Notes: generated by a model from the letters alone, not told the origin. Positions 8,370-19,189 are shown, counted from the first letter of the stretch. The stretch: DNA of 64,000 bases from Paraburkholderia domus (GCF_905220705.1 NZ_CAJNAT010000002.1:1-64000); one strand, 5' to 3'. Program-made: numbers and translations.

Positions 8370-9841
8370 GTCGCGAAGTGTTGATGCTGGTGGATGCGCT
8401 GGCACGCGAGAAGAACGTCGACAAAGACGTGGTATTTGCCGCGCTCGAGGCGGCCCTCGCTTCGGCCTCCAAGAAACTCTTCGAAGAAGATGCGGATATC
8501 CGCGTCCAGATCGACCGTGAAAGCGGCGAGCACGAAACGTTTCGCCGCTGGAAAGTGGTGCCGGACGAAGCTGGCCTGCAAGAGCCGGATCAGGAAATCC
8601 TGCTGTTCGAAGCACGCGAACAGAAGCCGGAGATTCAGCTCGACGAATACATCGAAGAACCGGTGCCGTCGATCGAATTCGGCCGTATCGGCGCGCAGGC
8701 TGCCAAGCAGGTGATCCTGCAGAAGGTGCGCGACGCGGAACGCGAGCAGATCCTGAACGACTTCCTCGAGCGCGGCGAGCACATCATGACCGGCTCGGTG
8801 AAGCGCCTTGATAAGGGCAACTTCATCGTCGAAACCGGCCGTGTCGAAGCGCTGCTGCGCCGCGACCAGCTCATTCCGAAGGAAAATCTGCGCGTGGGTG
8901 ACCGCGTGCGCGCCTATATCGCCAAGGTCGATCGCACCGCTCGCGGTCCGCAGATCGAACTGTCGCGTACGGCGCCCGAATTCCTGATGAAGCTGTTCGA
9001 AATGGAAGTGCCGGAAATCGAACAGGGTCTGCTGGAAATCAAGGCGGCGGCCCGCGATCCAGGCGTGCGCGCCAAGATCGGTGTGGTTGCTTACGACAAA
9101 CGCATCGATCCGATCGGCACCTGCGTCGGTATCCGCGGTTCGCGTGTACAGGCGGTGCGTAACGAGCTCGGTGGCGAAAACGTCGACATCGTGCTATGGT
9201 CGGAAGATCCCGCACAGTTTGTGATCGGCGCGCTCGCGCCGGCAGCCGTCCAGTCGATCGTCGTCGATGAAGAAAAGCATTCGATGGACGTCGTCGTAGA
9301 CGAAAACGAACTGGCGGTCGCGATCGGCCGTAGCGGCCAGAACGTGCGTCTTGCCAGCGAACTCACCGGCTGGCAGATCAACATCATGACGCCGGACGAA
9401 TCTGCGCAAAAGCAGAATCAGGAACGCGGTGTACTGCGTGACCTGTTCATGGCGCGTCTCGATGTCGACGAAGAAGTTGCCGACATCCTGATCGACGAAG
9501 GCTTTACGAGCCTCGAAGAGATCGCTTATGTGCCGCTCAACGAAATGCTCGAAATCGAAGCATTCGACGAAGACACCGTTCACGAACTGCGTAACCGCTC
9601 GCGCGATGCATTGCTGACGCAGGCGATCGCAAATGAAGAAAAGGTCGAAAATGTAGCGCTCGACCTGAAGAGCCTGGACGGCATGGATGCCGACCTGCTC
9701 GCCAAGCTTGCCGAACATCAGATCCAGACGCGCGACGACCTCGCCGAACTGGCTGTGGATGAACTGGTCGAGATGACCGGAATGGAAGAGGATGCCGCTA
9801 AGGCGTTGATCATGAAAGCACGTGAACACTGGTTCCAGTGA
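8366..9841 (+). CDS. nusA: Transcription termination/antitermination factor NusA (491 aa)
   Basis: NusA binds RNA polymerase and nascent RNA and modulates pausing, termination and antitermination. The order is canonical: the N-terminal polymerase-binding domain (residues 1-130), an S1 domain (about 135-200, ending in [13 protein letters not shown]), two KH domains (about 200-345, with [14 protein letters not shown] and [12 protein letters not shown]), and two acidic C-terminal repeats. It overlaps rimP by four bases and precedes infB by 94 bases. Confidence 0.97.
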   Translation: MSREVLMLVDALAREKNVDKDVVFAALEAALASASKKLFEEDADIRVQIDRESGEHETFRRWKVVPDEAGLQEPDQEILLFEAREQKPEIQLDEYIEEPVPSIEFGRIGAQAAKQVILQKVRDAEREQILNDFLERGEHIMTGSVKRLDKGNFIVETGRVEALLRRDQLIPKENLRVGDRVRAYIAKVDRTARGPQIELSRTAPEFLMKLFEMEVPEIEQGLLEIKAAARDPGVRAKIGVVAYDKRIDPIGTCVGIRGSRVQAVRNELGGENVDIVLWSEDPAQFVIGALAPAAVQSIVVDEEKHSMDVVVDENELAVAIGRSGQNVRLASELTGWQINIMTPDESAQKQNQERGVLRDLFMARLDVDEEVADILIDEGFTSLEEIAYVPLNEMLEIEAFDEDTVHELRNRSRDALLTQAIANEEKVENVALDLKSLDGMDADLLAKLAEHQIQTRDDLAELAVDELVEMTGMEEDAAKALIMKAREHWFQ

Positions 9842-9902
9842 GAAATGACCATGGCGCACTAAATTGACCGCGGCCGTTAGGCCGCATGACAAGATGCTAA
9901 CC

Positions 9903-9921
9903 GCAAGGAATCGGTCCTTGC
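9903..9921 (+). other. Hairpin next to the infB ribosome-binding site
   Basis: Seven-base perfect stem GCAAGGA/TCCTTGC with loop ATCGG. It ends three bases before the AAGAGGA Shine-Dalgarno of infB. A second small stem (GCGGCC/GGCCGC) lies just upstream. It could tune access of the ribosome to the infB start. Confidence 0.5.
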
Positions 9922-9935
9922 ATTAAGAGGAATGA

Positions 9936-12896
9936 ATGGCGAGTAACAACGTAGCCCAATTTGCCGCGGAACTGAAAATGCCTGCAGGCGTGCTCCTTGA
10001 GCAGCTTCAGGCAGCAGGCGTCACTAAAGCGAGCGAAGACGACAGCTTGTCCGAAACGGACAAGGCGCGTCTGCTCGACCACTTGCGCAAGTCTCACGGC
10101 TCGACTGATGCGGACAAGCGCAAGATCACGCTGACGAAACGGCATACGTCGGAGATCAAGCAATCCGACGCGACGGGCAAAGCTCGCACCATTCAGGTCG
10201 AGGTGCGTAAGAAGCGCACTTTCGTCCGCCGCGACGAATCCGCCGCTGAAGGCGGCGATGCATCGAATCATGTGGCCGAGGCCGATGTCGACGATCTCGA
10301 ACTCCAGCGTCGTGAAGAGGAAGCTCGTCACGAAGCCGAGCTGCTCGAAAAGCAGGCTCAGGAGCTGAAGGCGCGTCAGGAACAACTCGAACGCGAAGAA
10401 GCCGAACGTCAGGCGCGCGAACAGGCTGCTGAAGCCGAGCGCCGTCGTGCGGAAGAAGAAGCGGCGAAGAAGCGTGCGGCGGCTGCGGCCGAAGCAGCGG
10501 CTCGCGAGCAGGCTCAAGCGGCGAAGCCGGCTGCCCAGCCGGCGGCTGCGAAGGCTGAAGCGGTAGCGGCCAAGGCTGCGGAGCCGGTTGCTGCCAAGGA
10601 AAGCGAGCAGGACGACGAGCGCGCTGCGGCAGAACGCGCGGCACAACGCGAAGCGGCGAAGAAAGCGGAAGACGCAGCGCGTCAGGCCGCCGAGAAGACG
10701 CGCGCCGAGCAGGAAGAAATCAGCAAGCGTCGCGCGGCGGCAGAAGCCGAAGCGCGTGCGATTCGCGAAATGATGAACACGCCGCGCAAGGCGCAGGTCA
10801 AGGCGCCGGAACCGGCACCGAAGCCCGCTGAGCCGGCCAAGGCCGCGGAAGCCAAGGGCACGCTGCACAAGCCGGCACGTCCGGAAGGCGCAGCGCCGGC
10901 ACGTCCGGCAGCCAAGAAGCCGGCTGCTGCGGCTCCGGCTGCAACGACCACGCCGGCCGCTGGCGACAAGAAGAAGCCGGGCGGCGGCAAGGGCGGCTGG
11001 CAAGACGACGCAGCGAAGCGCCGCGGTATCAAGACGCGTGGCGATTCGAGCGGCGGTGTCGATCGCGGCTGGCGCGGTGGCCCGAAGGGCCGCGGCAAGC
11101 ATCAGGATCAGAACACCACGTTCCAGGCGCCGACCGAACCGATCGTGCGTGAAGTGCACGTGCCGGAAACCATCACGGTCGCCGATCTGGCGCACAAGAT
11201 GGCAGTGAAGGCATCGGAAGTCATCAAGTCGATGATGAAGCTCGGCCAGATGGTCACGATCAACCAGATGCTGGACCAGGAAACGGCGATGATCATCGTC
11301 GAGGAACTGGGCCACCATGCGGTTGCGGCCAAGCTGGACGATCCGGAAGCCATGCTGGTCGAAGGCGAAATCACGGATGCAGAAGCACTGCCGCGTCCGC
11401 CGGTCGTCACGGTCATGGGCCACGTCGACCACGGTAAGACGTCGCTGCTCGACTACATCCGCCGCGCCAAGGTGGCAGCGGGCGAAGCGGGCGGGATCAC
11501 GCAGCACATCGGCGCCTATCACGTCGAAACGCCGCGCGGCGTCATCACGTTCCTCGACACGCCGGGCCACGAAGCATTTACGGCCATGCGTGCCCGTGGT
11601 GCGAAGGCAACCGACATCGTGATTCTGGTGGTCGCAGCCGACGACGGCGTGATGCCGCAAACGAAGGAAGCGATTGCCCACGCGAAGGCTGGCGGCGTGC
11701 CGCTCGTCGTCGCGATCAACAAGATCGACAAGCCGGATGCGAATCCGGACCGCGTCAAGCAGGAACTTGTCGCGGAAGGCGTCGTGCCGGAAGAATACGG
11801 TGGCGATTCGCCGTTCGTGTCGGTGTCGGCTAAAACCGGCGCGGGTATCGACGAGTTGCTGGAAAACGTGCTGCTGCAAGCCGAAGTGCTGGAACTGAAG
11901 GCACCGGTCGAAGCACCGGCCAAGGGTCTGGTCATCGAAGCGAAGCTCGATAAGGGTAAGGGTCCGGTTGCAACGATCCTGGTCCAGTCGGGTACGCTGA
12001 ACCGCGGCGACGTGGTGCTGGCAGGTAGCGCTTACGGTCGTGTGCGAGCCATGCTCGACGAAACCGGCAAGCCGACCAAGTCGGCAGGTCCGTCGATCCC
12101 GGTTGAGATTCAAGGTCTGTCGGAAGTACCGCAAGCAGGCGAAGAAGTCATCGTCATGCCGGACGACCGCAAGGCGCGTGAAGTCGCGTTGTTCCGTCAA
12201 GGCAAGTTCCGCGACGTCAAGCTGGCCAAGCAACAGGCCGCGAAGCTCGAGAACATGCTGGAACAGATGGGCGAAGGCGAAGTGGCGTACATGCCGCTCA
12301 TCGTCAAGGCCGACGTGCAAGGTTCGCAGGAAGCTTTGGTGCAGTCGCTGCTCAAGCTGTCGACCGACGAAGTCCGGGTGCAGATCGTGCACGGCGCAGT
12401 CGGCGGCATCAGCGAGTCGGACGTCAACCTGGCTACGGCTTCGAAGGCGGTCATCATCGGCTTCAACACCCGTGCGGATGCACAGGCGCGCAAGCTGGCG
12501 GAAACCAACGGCGTCGATATTCGCTACTACAACATCATCTATGACGCAGTAGATGAAGTGAAGGCTGCGATGTCGGGCATGCTGGCACCGGAGAAGCGCG
12601 AAGTCGTGACGGGTACGGTCGAAGTGCGTCAGGTCTTCAAGGTACCGAAGATCGGTGCGGTGGCCGGCTGTATGGTCACGGACGGTTTCGTCAAGCGCTC
12701 GTCGTCGGTGCGCGTGCTGCGCAACAACGTTGTCATCTTCACGGGCGAGCTCGATTCGCTCAAGCGCTTCAAGGACGACGTCAAGGAAGTCCGTCAGGGC
12801 TTCGAGTGCGGTATGTCGATCAAGAACTTCAACGATATCGTCGAAGGCGATCAGTTCGAAGTCTTCGAAGTTACCGAAGTCGCGCGTACGCTGTAA
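9936..12896 (+). CDS. infB: Translation initiation factor IF-2 (986 aa)
   Basis: IF-2 is the GTPase that brings fMet-tRNA to the 30S subunit. The N-terminal IF2-N domain (residues 1-55) is followed by a long charged Ala/Glu/Lys/Arg helix-forming region (about 95-330) and a Pro/Ala linker. A second IF2-N-like segment lies near 400-460. The G domain begins with G-H-V-D-H-G-K-T near residue 494, with D-T-P-G-H-E-A-F and N-K-I-D-K-P, and domains II-IV complete the protein. A GAGG ribosome-binding site stands five bases from the ATG. The alternative in-phase start codons typical of IF-2 isoforms were not resolved. Confidence 0.97.
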   Translation: MASNNVAQFAAELKMPAGVLLEQLQAAGVTKASEDDSLSETDKARLLDHLRKSHGSTDADKRKITLTKRHTSEIKQSDATGKARTIQVEVRKKRTFVRRDESAAEGGDASNHVAEADVDDLELQRREEEARHEAELLEKQAQELKARQEQLEREEAERQAREQAAEAERRRAEEEAAKKRAAAAAEAAAREQAQAAKPAAQPAAAKAEAVAAKAAEPVAAKESEQDDERAAAERAAQREAAKKAEDAARQAAEKTRAEQEEISKRRAAAEAEARAIREMMNTPRKAQVKAPEPAPKPAEPAKAAEAKGTLHKPARPEGAAPARPAAKKPAAAAPAATTTPAAGDKKKPGGGKGGWQDDAAKRRGIKTRGDSSGGVDRGWRGGPKGRGKHQDQNTTFQAPTEPIVREVHVPETITVADLAHKMAVKASEVIKSMMKLGQMVTINQMLDQETAMIIVEELGHHAVAAKLDDPEAMLVEGEITDAEALPRPPVVTVMGHVDHGKTSLLDYIRRAKVAAGEAGGITQHIGAYHVETPRGVITFLDTPGHEAFTAMRARGAKATDIVILVVAADDGVMPQTKEAIAHAKAGGVPLVVAINKIDKPDANPDRVKQELVAEGVVPEEYGGDSPFVSVSAKTGAGIDELLENVLLQAEVLELKAPVEAPAKGLVIEAKLDKGKGPVATILVQSGTLNRGDVVLAGSAYGRVRAMLDETGKPTKSAGPSIPVEIQGLSEVPQAGEEVIVMPDDRKAREVALFRQGKFRDVKLAKQQAAKLENMLEQMGEGEVAYMPLIVKADVQGSQEALVQSLLKLSTDEVRVQIVHGAVGGISESDVNLATASKAVIIGFNTRADAQARKLAETNGVDIRYYNIIYDAVDEVKAAMSGMLAPEKREVVTGTVEVRQVFKVPKIGAVAGCMVTDGFVKRSSSVRVLRNNVVIFTGELDSLKRFKDDVKEVRQGFECGMSIKNFNDIVEGDQFEVFEVTEVARTL

Positions 12897-12912
12897 TCAC
12901 GCGGCATTGGCT

Positions 12913-12952
12913 CAACGGGCGGAGCGGGCTTAAGCGCCCGGTCCGCCCGTTG
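12913..12952 (+). terminator. Strong stem-loop after infB
   Basis: Eleven-base perfect stem CAACGGGCGGA/TCCGCCCGTTG with a further GCG.../...CGC pairing inside. The tail is only TCTTT. It may terminate part of the transcripts or act as a processing site before rbfA. Confidence 0.55.
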
Positions 12953-13095
12953 TCTTTGGGCCGGCGCATTTCGCGTATTGCGCCCCGCGGTGGATTGCTG
13001 TCGCGATCAAGCCGCTTTGTCGCCGTCCCGGCAACAACCGCCACGGCTCGCGCGAACAACTTTATTGCATCCGTCAGACGGATCACACAAATACC

Positions 13096-13461
13096 ATGCC
13101 TAAAAAACGTTCTTCCCCCAATCGCAACGTGCAGATCGCCGATCAGATCCAGCGCGACCTGTCCGAGCTGTTGCGCGAGGTCAAGGATCCGCGCATCGGC
13201 ATCGTCACGATTCAAAGCGTCGAGCTGACGCCCGACTACGCGCACGCGAAGGTGTACTTCACGACGCTGACCGGCGACCCGCAACAGACGCTCGAAGCGC
13301 TCACGCACGCGGCCGGCCATCTGCACAATCAGTTGTTCAAGCGCCTGCACATCCATACCGTGCCGACGCTGCATTTCCATTACGACCAGACGATCGAACG
13401 AGCCGTCGAAATGTCCCGTCTGATCGACGAGGCGAACGCCAATCGCGCGAAAGAAGACTGA
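13096..13461 (+). CDS. rbfA: 30S ribosome-binding factor RbfA (121 aa)
   Basis: RbfA is a single KH-fold protein needed for 16S rRNA 5'-end maturation and cold adaptation. The family features [20 protein letters not shown], the D-Y-A-H-A-K-V-Y-F strand and the C-terminal [10 protein letters not shown] are present, at normal length. It sits between infB and truB, as in most proteobacteria. Confidence 0.95.
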   Translation: MPKKRSSPNRNVQIADQIQRDLSELLREVKDPRIGIVTIQSVELTPDYAHAKVYFTTLTGDPQQTLEALTHAAGHLHNQLFKRLHIHTVPTLHFHYDQTIERAVEMSRLIDEANANRAKED

Positions 13462-13551
13462 GCGCGCTGCACTGCGGTTCTGGTTGCACTGCCTCAGTTG
13501 CCGTTTTTTTAGCGCTGTTTCCGACCACTTCGAAGACCCTGTCTTTCTGAC

Positions 13552-14487
13552 ATGACCGCACCTCAACGCCCCCGCGTGCCGCGTCGCGCGCTCGACGGCG
13601 TGCTGCTGCTCGACAAGCCGCTCGGCCTGTCGAGTAACGACGCGCTGATTCGTGCGAAGCGTCTCTACCTGGCCAAAAAGGCGGGCCACACCGGCACGCT
13701 CGATCCACTCGCCACGGGTCTCTTGCCGCTGTGTTTCGGCGAAGCCACCAAGTTTTCGCAAGATCTGCTCGAAGCCGACAAGACCTATGAGGCCACCATG
13801 CGCCTCGGTATCCGCACGACCACCGGCGACGCCGAAGGCGAGCCGATCGACACGCGCGATGTGACGTGCGATCAGGCTGCGGTCCAGGCGGCGATGCAGA
13901 AGTTTCTCGGCGACATCGTCCAGGTCCCGCCGATGTATTCGGCGCTCAAGCGTGACGGCAAGCCGTTATACGAGTATGCACGCGCTGGTCAGACGGTGGA
14001 GCGGGAAGGGCGTCAGGTGACGATTCACGCGCTCGACATGCTTGCTTGTGCGTTGCCTGACGTGACGTTTCGCGTCATGTGCAGCAAAGGCACGTATGTG
14101 CGCACGCTCGCTGAGGATATCGGCGAAGCGCTCGGTTGCGGTGCGCATCTGGTCGCGCTGCGGCGCACCGGCGTCGGCGCGCTGACGTTGGAGAATTCGG
14201 TGACGCTCGACGCGTTGTCCGATGCGACGGAGAGCGAGCGCGATACGTGGCTGCAGCCGGTCGATGCATTGCTGTCCACCTTCCCGCTCATCACCCTGGA
14301 CGAAGACGCAACGCGTCGCTTCATGCACGGTCAACGTCTGAAGCTCTCCGAGTTGACGATCACCGGCGACGCTGTGAATGCGCCCCGTGTACGCGTATAT
14401 GCAGCAGAAGGGCGTCTGCTTGGCGTCGCGAAGCAAGGCGAGGGTGTATTGGCGCCCGAGCGATTGGTGGTCACCGCGGAGAGCTAG
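13552..14487 (+). CDS. truB: tRNA pseudouridine(55) synthase TruB (311 aa)
   Basis: TruB forms pseudouridine 55 in the T-arm of tRNAs. The N-terminal G-V-L-L-L-D-K-P-L-G-L-S-S-N segment and the catalytic motif K-A-G-H-T-G-T-L-D-P-L-A-T-G-L-L, with catalytic D51, are visible. They are followed by V-P-P-M-Y-S-A-L-K, C-S-K-G-T-Y-V-R-T-L and a C-terminal PUA-like region. It closes the rimP-nusA-infB-rbfA-truB cluster and is followed by a bidirectional terminator. Confidence 0.96.
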   Translation: MTAPQRPRVPRRALDGVLLLDKPLGLSSNDALIRAKRLYLAKKAGHTGTLDPLATGLLPLCFGEATKFSQDLLEADKTYEATMRLGIRTTTGDAEGEPIDTRDVTCDQAAVQAAMQKFLGDIVQVPPMYSALKRDGKPLYEYARAGQTVEREGRQVTIHALDMLACALPDVTFRVMCSKGTYVRTLAEDIGEALGCGAHLVALRRTGVGALTLENSVTLDALSDATESERDTWLQPVDALLSTFPLITLDEDATRRFMHGQRLKLSELTITGDAVNAPRVRVYAAEGRLLGVAKQGEGVLAPERLVVTAES

Positions 14488-14630
14488 TTCGCCGGTCAGC
14501 CTGCGAACCTGCTAGCGCGCCAGCCTCAGCTGGGTTTGTGGGACGGCATGCGGCCGGTGCATAGACAACGCGGGTATCGACACGACATGCCACGCACAGG
14601 TAACCCATCCCGGCACCACGAGCTACAAAC

Positions 14631-14669
14631 AAAAGGCGGGACCGCTACCCAGCGGTCCCGCCTTTTTTT
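14631..14669. terminator. Bidirectional terminator between truB and the efflux operon
   Basis: Stem GGCGGGACCGCT/AGCGGTCCCGCC, four-base loop, T7 on the plus side and A4 on the other. It separates convergent truB and emrB-type genes and suits both. Confidence 0.9.
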
Positions 14670-14704
14670 CACACTATCTGCTGCTGAGGAAAGAGGCTAG
14701 AGCC

Positions 14705-16267
14705 TCAATGCGCCGCCGCAGCCGCCGCACCCGCATCGCCACCGGCGCGTTCCGGCTTTGCCATCCAGATCAGCGCGATCAGCGCGACAAAGATCCCTGC
14801 CGATACAAAGAACAGATCATTCACGCCCAACTGCGCGGCCTGCTGCGTAGCCATCGTATTGAACAGGCCATACGCCTGCGGCTGACTGTAGCCCGCCGCA
14901 CCCATCTGGCGGATCGACTGATCGAACACCGGGTTGTAAGCACTCGCCTGTTCGGCCAGTTGCGCATGATGCATGATGGTGCGGTGATCCCACGCGGTCT
15001 GGAAAATCGATGTGCCAATACCGCCGCACATGATCCGCACGAAATTCGACAAGCCCGACGCAGCCGGAATCCGGTTGCCTGGCAAACCCGACAGCGTGAT
15101 CGACACCAGCGGGATGAAGAATCCGGCCATGCCGATCCCCTGAATCAACGTGGGTAGCAGCAATGAATACGTATCGACGCCGGTCGTATAACGTGAGCGC
15201 ATCCAGAAGCACAGCGCGAACACGAGGAACGACAAGGTCGCGATATAGCGCGGATCGGTGCGGGGCAGGACCTTGCCGGTGATCGGCGACAGCAGCACGG
15301 CGAACAGGCCGACTGGCGCCATCACGAGGCCCGCTTCGGTGGCGGTGTAGCCGATATCGGTTTGCAGCCACAACGGCAACAACACCAGGTTGCCGAAGTA
15401 GAGCCCGTAGCCGATCGACAACGCAATCGTGCCGCTTGTGAAATTGCGCCGGCTGAACAGCGACAGATCGACCACCGGATGCTCGGCAGTCAATTCCCAG
15501 ACGATAAAGAACGCGAGCGAAATCACCGCGACGAGTGCCAGCACGACGATGGTGGTCGAGGAGAACCAGTCGAGGTCCTTGCCCTTATCGAGCATCACCT
15601 GCAGCGAGCCGACCCAGAGGATCAGCAGGCCGAGACCGACGCCGTCGATCGGTGCTTTTTTGATGACCGAATCGCGGTTGCGGAAGATCATCCACGTCGC
15701 TGCCGCGGCGATCGCGCCGACCGGAATGTTGACGTAGAAAATCCACGGCCACGAGATGTTGTCCGAGATCCAGCCGCCAAGAATCGGCCCGGCCACGGGT
15801 GCGATCAGCGTGGTCATCGCCCACATCGATAAAGCCATCGGCGCTTTGGCGCGTGGATAGCTGGCGAGCAGCAGCGTTTGCGACAGCGGGATCATCGGGC
15901 CGGCCACTGCGCCTTGCAGCACGCGCGAGGCAAGCAGGAACGGCAGCGTTGGCGCGAGGCCGCACATCCACGACGAGATCACGAACAGAATGATCGACGC
16001 CATGAACAGCCGAACCTGGCCGACACGCTCGGTGAGCCAGCCGGTCAGCGGCACGGAGATCGCGTTGGCGACCGCGAACGAGGTGATTACCCACGTGCCC
16101 TGGTCGGACGACACGCCAAGGTCGCCCGAAATGGACGGGATCGACACGTTCGCGATCGACGTGTCGAGCACGTTCATGAACACGGCGAGCGACACCGCGA
16201 TGGTGCCGATCACCAGCTGCGCGCCCTCGAGCGGCGGGTGAGGGACTTGCGCCTGAGCCTGAGCCAT
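14705..16267 (-). CDS. emrB: DHA2-family MFS drug efflux transporter, EmrB-like (520 aa)
   Basis: Inner-membrane proton-driven exporter of the major facilitator superfamily with 14 predicted transmembrane segments. Typical traits are the length, the motif-A-like G-W-L-T-E-R-V-G-Q-V-R-L-F loop, the D-T-S-I-A-N-V-S segment in helix 1, and the motif-C region A-P-V-A-G-P-I-L-G-G-W-I. The protein ends in an Ala-rich tail. It is the last gene of a marR-outer membrane factor-emrA-emrB operon, with only 34 bases separating it from the membrane-fusion gene. Substrates are probably hydrophobic drugs or plant aromatics, but this cannot be read from sequence. Confidence 0.93.
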   Translation of the reverse strand: MAQAQAQVPHPPLEGAQLVIGTIAVSLAVFMNVLDTSIANVSIPSISGDLGVSSDQGTWVITSFAVANAISVPLTGWLTERVGQVRLFMASIILFVISSWMCGLAPTLPFLLASRVLQGAVAGPMIPLSQTLLLASYPRAKAPMALSMWAMTTLIAPVAGPILGGWISDNISWPWIFYVNIPVGAIAAAATWMIFRNRDSVIKKAPIDGVGLGLLILWVGSLQVMLDKGKDLDWFSSTTIVVLALVAVISLAFFIVWELTAEHPVVDLSLFSRRNFTSGTIALSIGYGLYFGNLVLLPLWLQTDIGYTATEAGLVMAPVGLFAVLLSPITGKVLPRTDPRYIATLSFLVFALCFWMRSRYTTGVDTYSLLLPTLIQGIGMAGFFIPLVSITLSGLPGNRIPAASGLSNFVRIMCGGIGTSIFQTAWDHRTIMHHAQLAEQASAYNPVFDQSIRQMGAAGYSQPQAYGLFNTMATQQAAQLGVNDLFFVSAGIFVALIALIWMAKPERAGGDAGAAAAAAH

Positions 16268-16301
16268 TAATAAAGAAGCCTTGTATGAATCGTGGCGCGG
16301 C

Positions 16302-17528
16302 TTACATCAGCTTCGCGGCGGGCTTGGCCGCGGCCGCCTGAGCCGGCTTCAGCGTGCCGCCGTTCGGACCGGCATTTTCCGAAATGATGCGGGCGATTTC
16401 CGCGTCGGCCTGGTCACCGTACTTTTGGAACACGTTGGTCTGGTAGACCGTGTTCGGCGCTTCGCCGAGCTGGCCGCCGCTTTGATCCTTGATGCTGACG
16501 TCGGCTTGCATCGACAGGCCGATACGCAGCGGATGCTTTTCAAGTTCCTGCGGGTCGAGCGCGATCCGCACCGGCAGACGCTGCACCACCTTGATCCAGT
16601 TGCCGGTCGCGTTCTGCGCGGGCAGCAGCGAGAACGCCGAACCCGTGCCCGCTGAGAAGCCGACCACCTTGCCGTGGTACACCACCGACGAACCGTACAC
16701 GTCGGCGGTCAGTTCGACCGGCTGGCCGATATGCATGTACTTCAGCTGCACTTCCTTGAAGTTCGCGTCGACCCACACGCCGCCCAGCGGCACGATGGCC
16801 ATCAGCGGCGTGCCCGGCGACACGCGCTGGCCGACCTGCACCGAGCGCTTCGCGACGTAGCCCGTGACCGGCGCCGGCAGGTTGTTACGCGCGTTGTTCA
16901 GGTACGCGTCGCGGACCTTCGCGGCGGCGGCCTGCACGTTCGGGTGATTCGCAATCGTGGTGTTGGCGGTCAGTGCGCGGTTCGACGCCAGTTGTTGCTG
17001 GGCAGCGTCGACAGACGCTTGCGCGCTCTTCACGGCGTCGCGGGCGTGCGAGATTTCTTCCGCCGACACGGCGCCAGTTTGCGCGACCGTCAGGCGGCGC
17101 TTCAGGTCGTCCTGCGCGCGCGACAGATCGGACTGACGCTGGGCAACTTGCGCCTGGTATTGATTGTCGTCGGCGAACAGGCCCCGGACCTGGCGAACCG
17201 TCTGCGCGAGATTCGCTTCGGCCTGTTCGAGCGCGACGCGCGCGTCGGCCGGATCGAGCACGACGAGCGGGTCGCCGGCCTTGACGGTTTGCGTGTCGTC
17301 CGCGTTCACGGCGATAACCGTGCCGGTGACTTGCGGCGTGATCTGTACGACGTTGCCGTTCACGTACGCGTCATCAGTGTCTTCATGGAAGCGCGCGACG
17401 AGGAAATAGTAAAGGCCGTAGGCGATCGCGGCGATCAGGATCACGATGACGAGCAGCGTCATCATGCGCTTGCGTTTGCTGTTGTTCGCCGATTGTGCGG
17501 GGGCCGCGGGCTGCTGGGGGGTGCTCAT
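16302..17528 (-). CDS. emrA: HlyD/EmrA-family membrane fusion protein (408 aa)
   Basis: Periplasmic adaptor that links the EmrB-type pump to the outer-membrane channel. A single N-terminal membrane anchor (about residues 24-46) is followed by a barrel-sandwich hybrid lipoyl-like domain (V-N-G-N-V-V-Q-I-T-P-Q-V-T-G), a long alpha-helical hairpin (about 95-215, rich in Ala/Gln/Asp) and a beta-barrel domain with V-G-Q-R-V-S-P-G-T-P-L. It ends in a short Lys/Ala-rich tail. Confidence 0.94.
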   Translation of the reverse strand: MSTPQQPAAPAQSANNSKRKRMMTLLVIVILIAAIAYGLYYFLVARFHEDTDDAYVNGNVVQITPQVTGTVIAVNADDTQTVKAGDPLVVLDPADARVALEQAEANLAQTVRQVRGLFADDNQYQAQVAQRQSDLSRAQDDLKRRLTVAQTGAVSAEEISHARDAVKSAQASVDAAQQQLASNRALTANTTIANHPNVQAAAAKVRDAYLNNARNNLPAPVTGYVAKRSVQVGQRVSPGTPLMAIVPLGGVWVDANFKEVQLKYMHIGQPVELTADVYGSSVVYHGKVVGFSAGTGSAFSLLPAQNATGNWIKVVQRLPVRIALDPQELEKHPLRIGLSMQADVSIKDQSGGQLGEAPNTVYQTNVFQKYGDQADAEIARIISENAGPNGGTLKPAQAAAAKPAAKLM

Positions 17529-17604
17529 TGATGTGCTCCGGGTTCTCTCAAGCGTCGTCGTTTATTCGGATGTTCGTGCGAGTGTGGATCGCGTCGATGT
17601 GGCT

Positions 17605-19113
17605 TCAGTTTGCAGCGGCCGTCGCGGCGGTGGCCGATGCCGGGGCATCGGTCGGCACGACGAGGCCCGTTTGCGTTGCGTCGAAACCGCCACCGAGCGC
17701 TTTAATGAGGCCGATCTGCAAATCGCGGCGGCGCATCTTCAGGCCCGTCACCGTCTGTTCGGCGGCGAGGCGGTTCTGGTCGGCGGTCAGCACCTGCAAC
17801 TGGGGCGACAAACCAGCCTTGTAGCGGATCACCGCCAGCTGATAGGCCTTGGTCGACGCGTCGAGCGCGCGCTGTGCGTCGCCCGATTGCTGGTCGATGG
17901 AACGGATCGACGACACTTGCGTTGCGACATCCGAGAGCGCACTGATCAGCGTCTGGTTGTAGTTGGCCACGTCGAGGTCGAAATCTGCGTAGCGGCCCTT
18001 CAACTGTGAGCGCAACGCGCCGGCGTCGAAGATCGGCAGGTGAATTGCCGGGCCGAATTGCATCTGGCGGCTGCTGGATTTGAGGAAGCGGCCCCAGCCG
18101 AATGCATCGAAGCCGAAACCGGCCGCGAGGTTGACGTCCGGGAAGAACTCGGCTTTCGCTTCTTTCACGTCATGCATCGCGGCTTCGACCTGCCAGCGCG
18201 CGGCGACGATATCCGCGCGGCGGGCCACGAGGTCGGCAGGCAGGTTGTTCGGCAGCGCCACCGTGTTCCCGTTCGTCAGAACCGGCTTGGCGATCTGCAG
18301 GCCGCGATCCGGACCCTTGCCGAGCAACGCGCCCAATTGATAGCGCACGACGATGATCTGGCCGTCGAAATCGGTCAGGTTCTGCTGGCTGGTCGCAATG
18401 TTGCCGTTCGCGGTTTCCCGTTCGACGTTGGTATCGAGGCCGGCGCTCACGCGGCCGTTGGTGATGCGGCTGACATCCTGGCGGTTGGCGATTTCGCGTG
18501 CGGCGATGTCGCGGAACGCGTACAACTGGGCGAGCTGGTTGTACGTGCTCGCCACAGATGCGGCGAGCGTCACGCGCGCCTGCTGCATGTCGGCTTCAGC
18601 GGCTTTTTCCTGCGACACGGCCTGGCCCAGACGCTGGCGGTTCTTGCCCCACAGGTCGAGATCCCACGACGCGCTCGCCAGCACGTTGTTCTCGCTATAC
18701 CAGGTGCCGCCATAGGGAGGCGGGTAGAGCGCATTCTCCGAGAATAGCTCGCGGGTCCACGAATAGCTGCCGTTGACCTTGGGGTACAGCGCCGAGCGCG
18801 AGCTTTCGATGTACGACGACGCCTTGGCGAGACGTGCTTGAGCCTGCGCGATCGACGGACTGCCTTCCAGGGCTTCGGCAATCAGCTTGGGCAGTTGCGG
18901 GTCGCCGAACTGGTTGGCCCAGTCGAGCGACGGCCACTGGCCGCTCTGGCCGGGCAGGCTATGGGCTGACTCGTACTGAGCCGGCGACGAGATCTGCTTG
19001 TCGCTCTTCATACCGAAGTAGTTCGCGCACCCCGTAAGGGCGAGCGCCGTCACCGCGGCGGCGACAGCGGCCCGGCTCGAAAGCGCGGGCGCGGACAGGG
19101 AAAGGGATTTCAT
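17605..19113 (-). CDS. NodT-family outer-membrane efflux lipoprotein (502 aa)
   Basis: Outer-membrane channel of the tripartite pump, with two OEP (TolC-like) repeats. I chose the start at 19113 (MKSLSLSAPALSSRAAV...) because it places a lipoprotein signal with lipobox L-T-G-C near residue 27 directly at the N-terminus; the longer frame adds 28 unlikely residues. The OEP repeats show A-x-x-R-L-x-K-A-x-S-Y-I-E-S-S-R and L-x-Q-A-V-S-Q-E-K-A-A-E-A-D. It lies 49 bases downstream of marR, with an inverted repeat across the junction. Confidence 0.93.
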   Translation of the reverse strand: MKSLSLSAPALSSRAAVAAAVTALALTGCANYFGMKSDKQISSPAQYESAHSLPGQSGQWPSLDWANQFGDPQLPKLIAEALEGSPSIAQAQARLAKASSYIESSRSALYPKVNGSYSWTRELFSENALYPPPYGGTWYSENNVLASASWDLDLWGKNRQRLGQAVSQEKAAEADMQQARVTLAASVASTYNQLAQLYAFRDIAAREIANRQDVSRITNGRVSAGLDTNVERETANGNIATSQQNLTDFDGQIIVVRYQLGALLGKGPDRGLQIAKPVLTNGNTVALPNNLPADLVARRADIVAARWQVEAAMHDVKEAKAEFFPDVNLAAGFGFDAFGWGRFLKSSSRQMQFGPAIHLPIFDAGALRSQLKGRYADFDLDVANYNQTLISALSDVATQVSSIRSIDQQSGDAQRALDASTKAYQLAVIRYKAGLSPQLQVLTADQNRLAAEQTVTGLKMRRRDLQIGLIKALGGGFDATQTGLVVPTDAPASATAATAAAN

Positions 19114-19150
19114 CGCTCGACTCTTTGAGTGGAATGTAATGATGGACGCT

Positions 19151-19189
19151 GCAAGCAATTTATTACGATTTGCTGTCAAAATTGCTTGC
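19151..19189. promoter_or_regulatory. 11-bp inverted repeat at the marR stop/outer-membrane-factor junction
   Basis: GCAAGCAATTT (19151-19161) and AAATTGCTTGC (19179-19189) are perfect complements separated by 17 bases. The repeat straddles the 3' end of marR. It could be a two-half-site operator for the MarR protein or an intercistronic RNA hairpin. Confidence 0.5.

Noticed and set aside
9897..12392. Minus-strand open frame of 831 codons opposite infB
   Set aside because: Shadow of infB; no domain resemblance.
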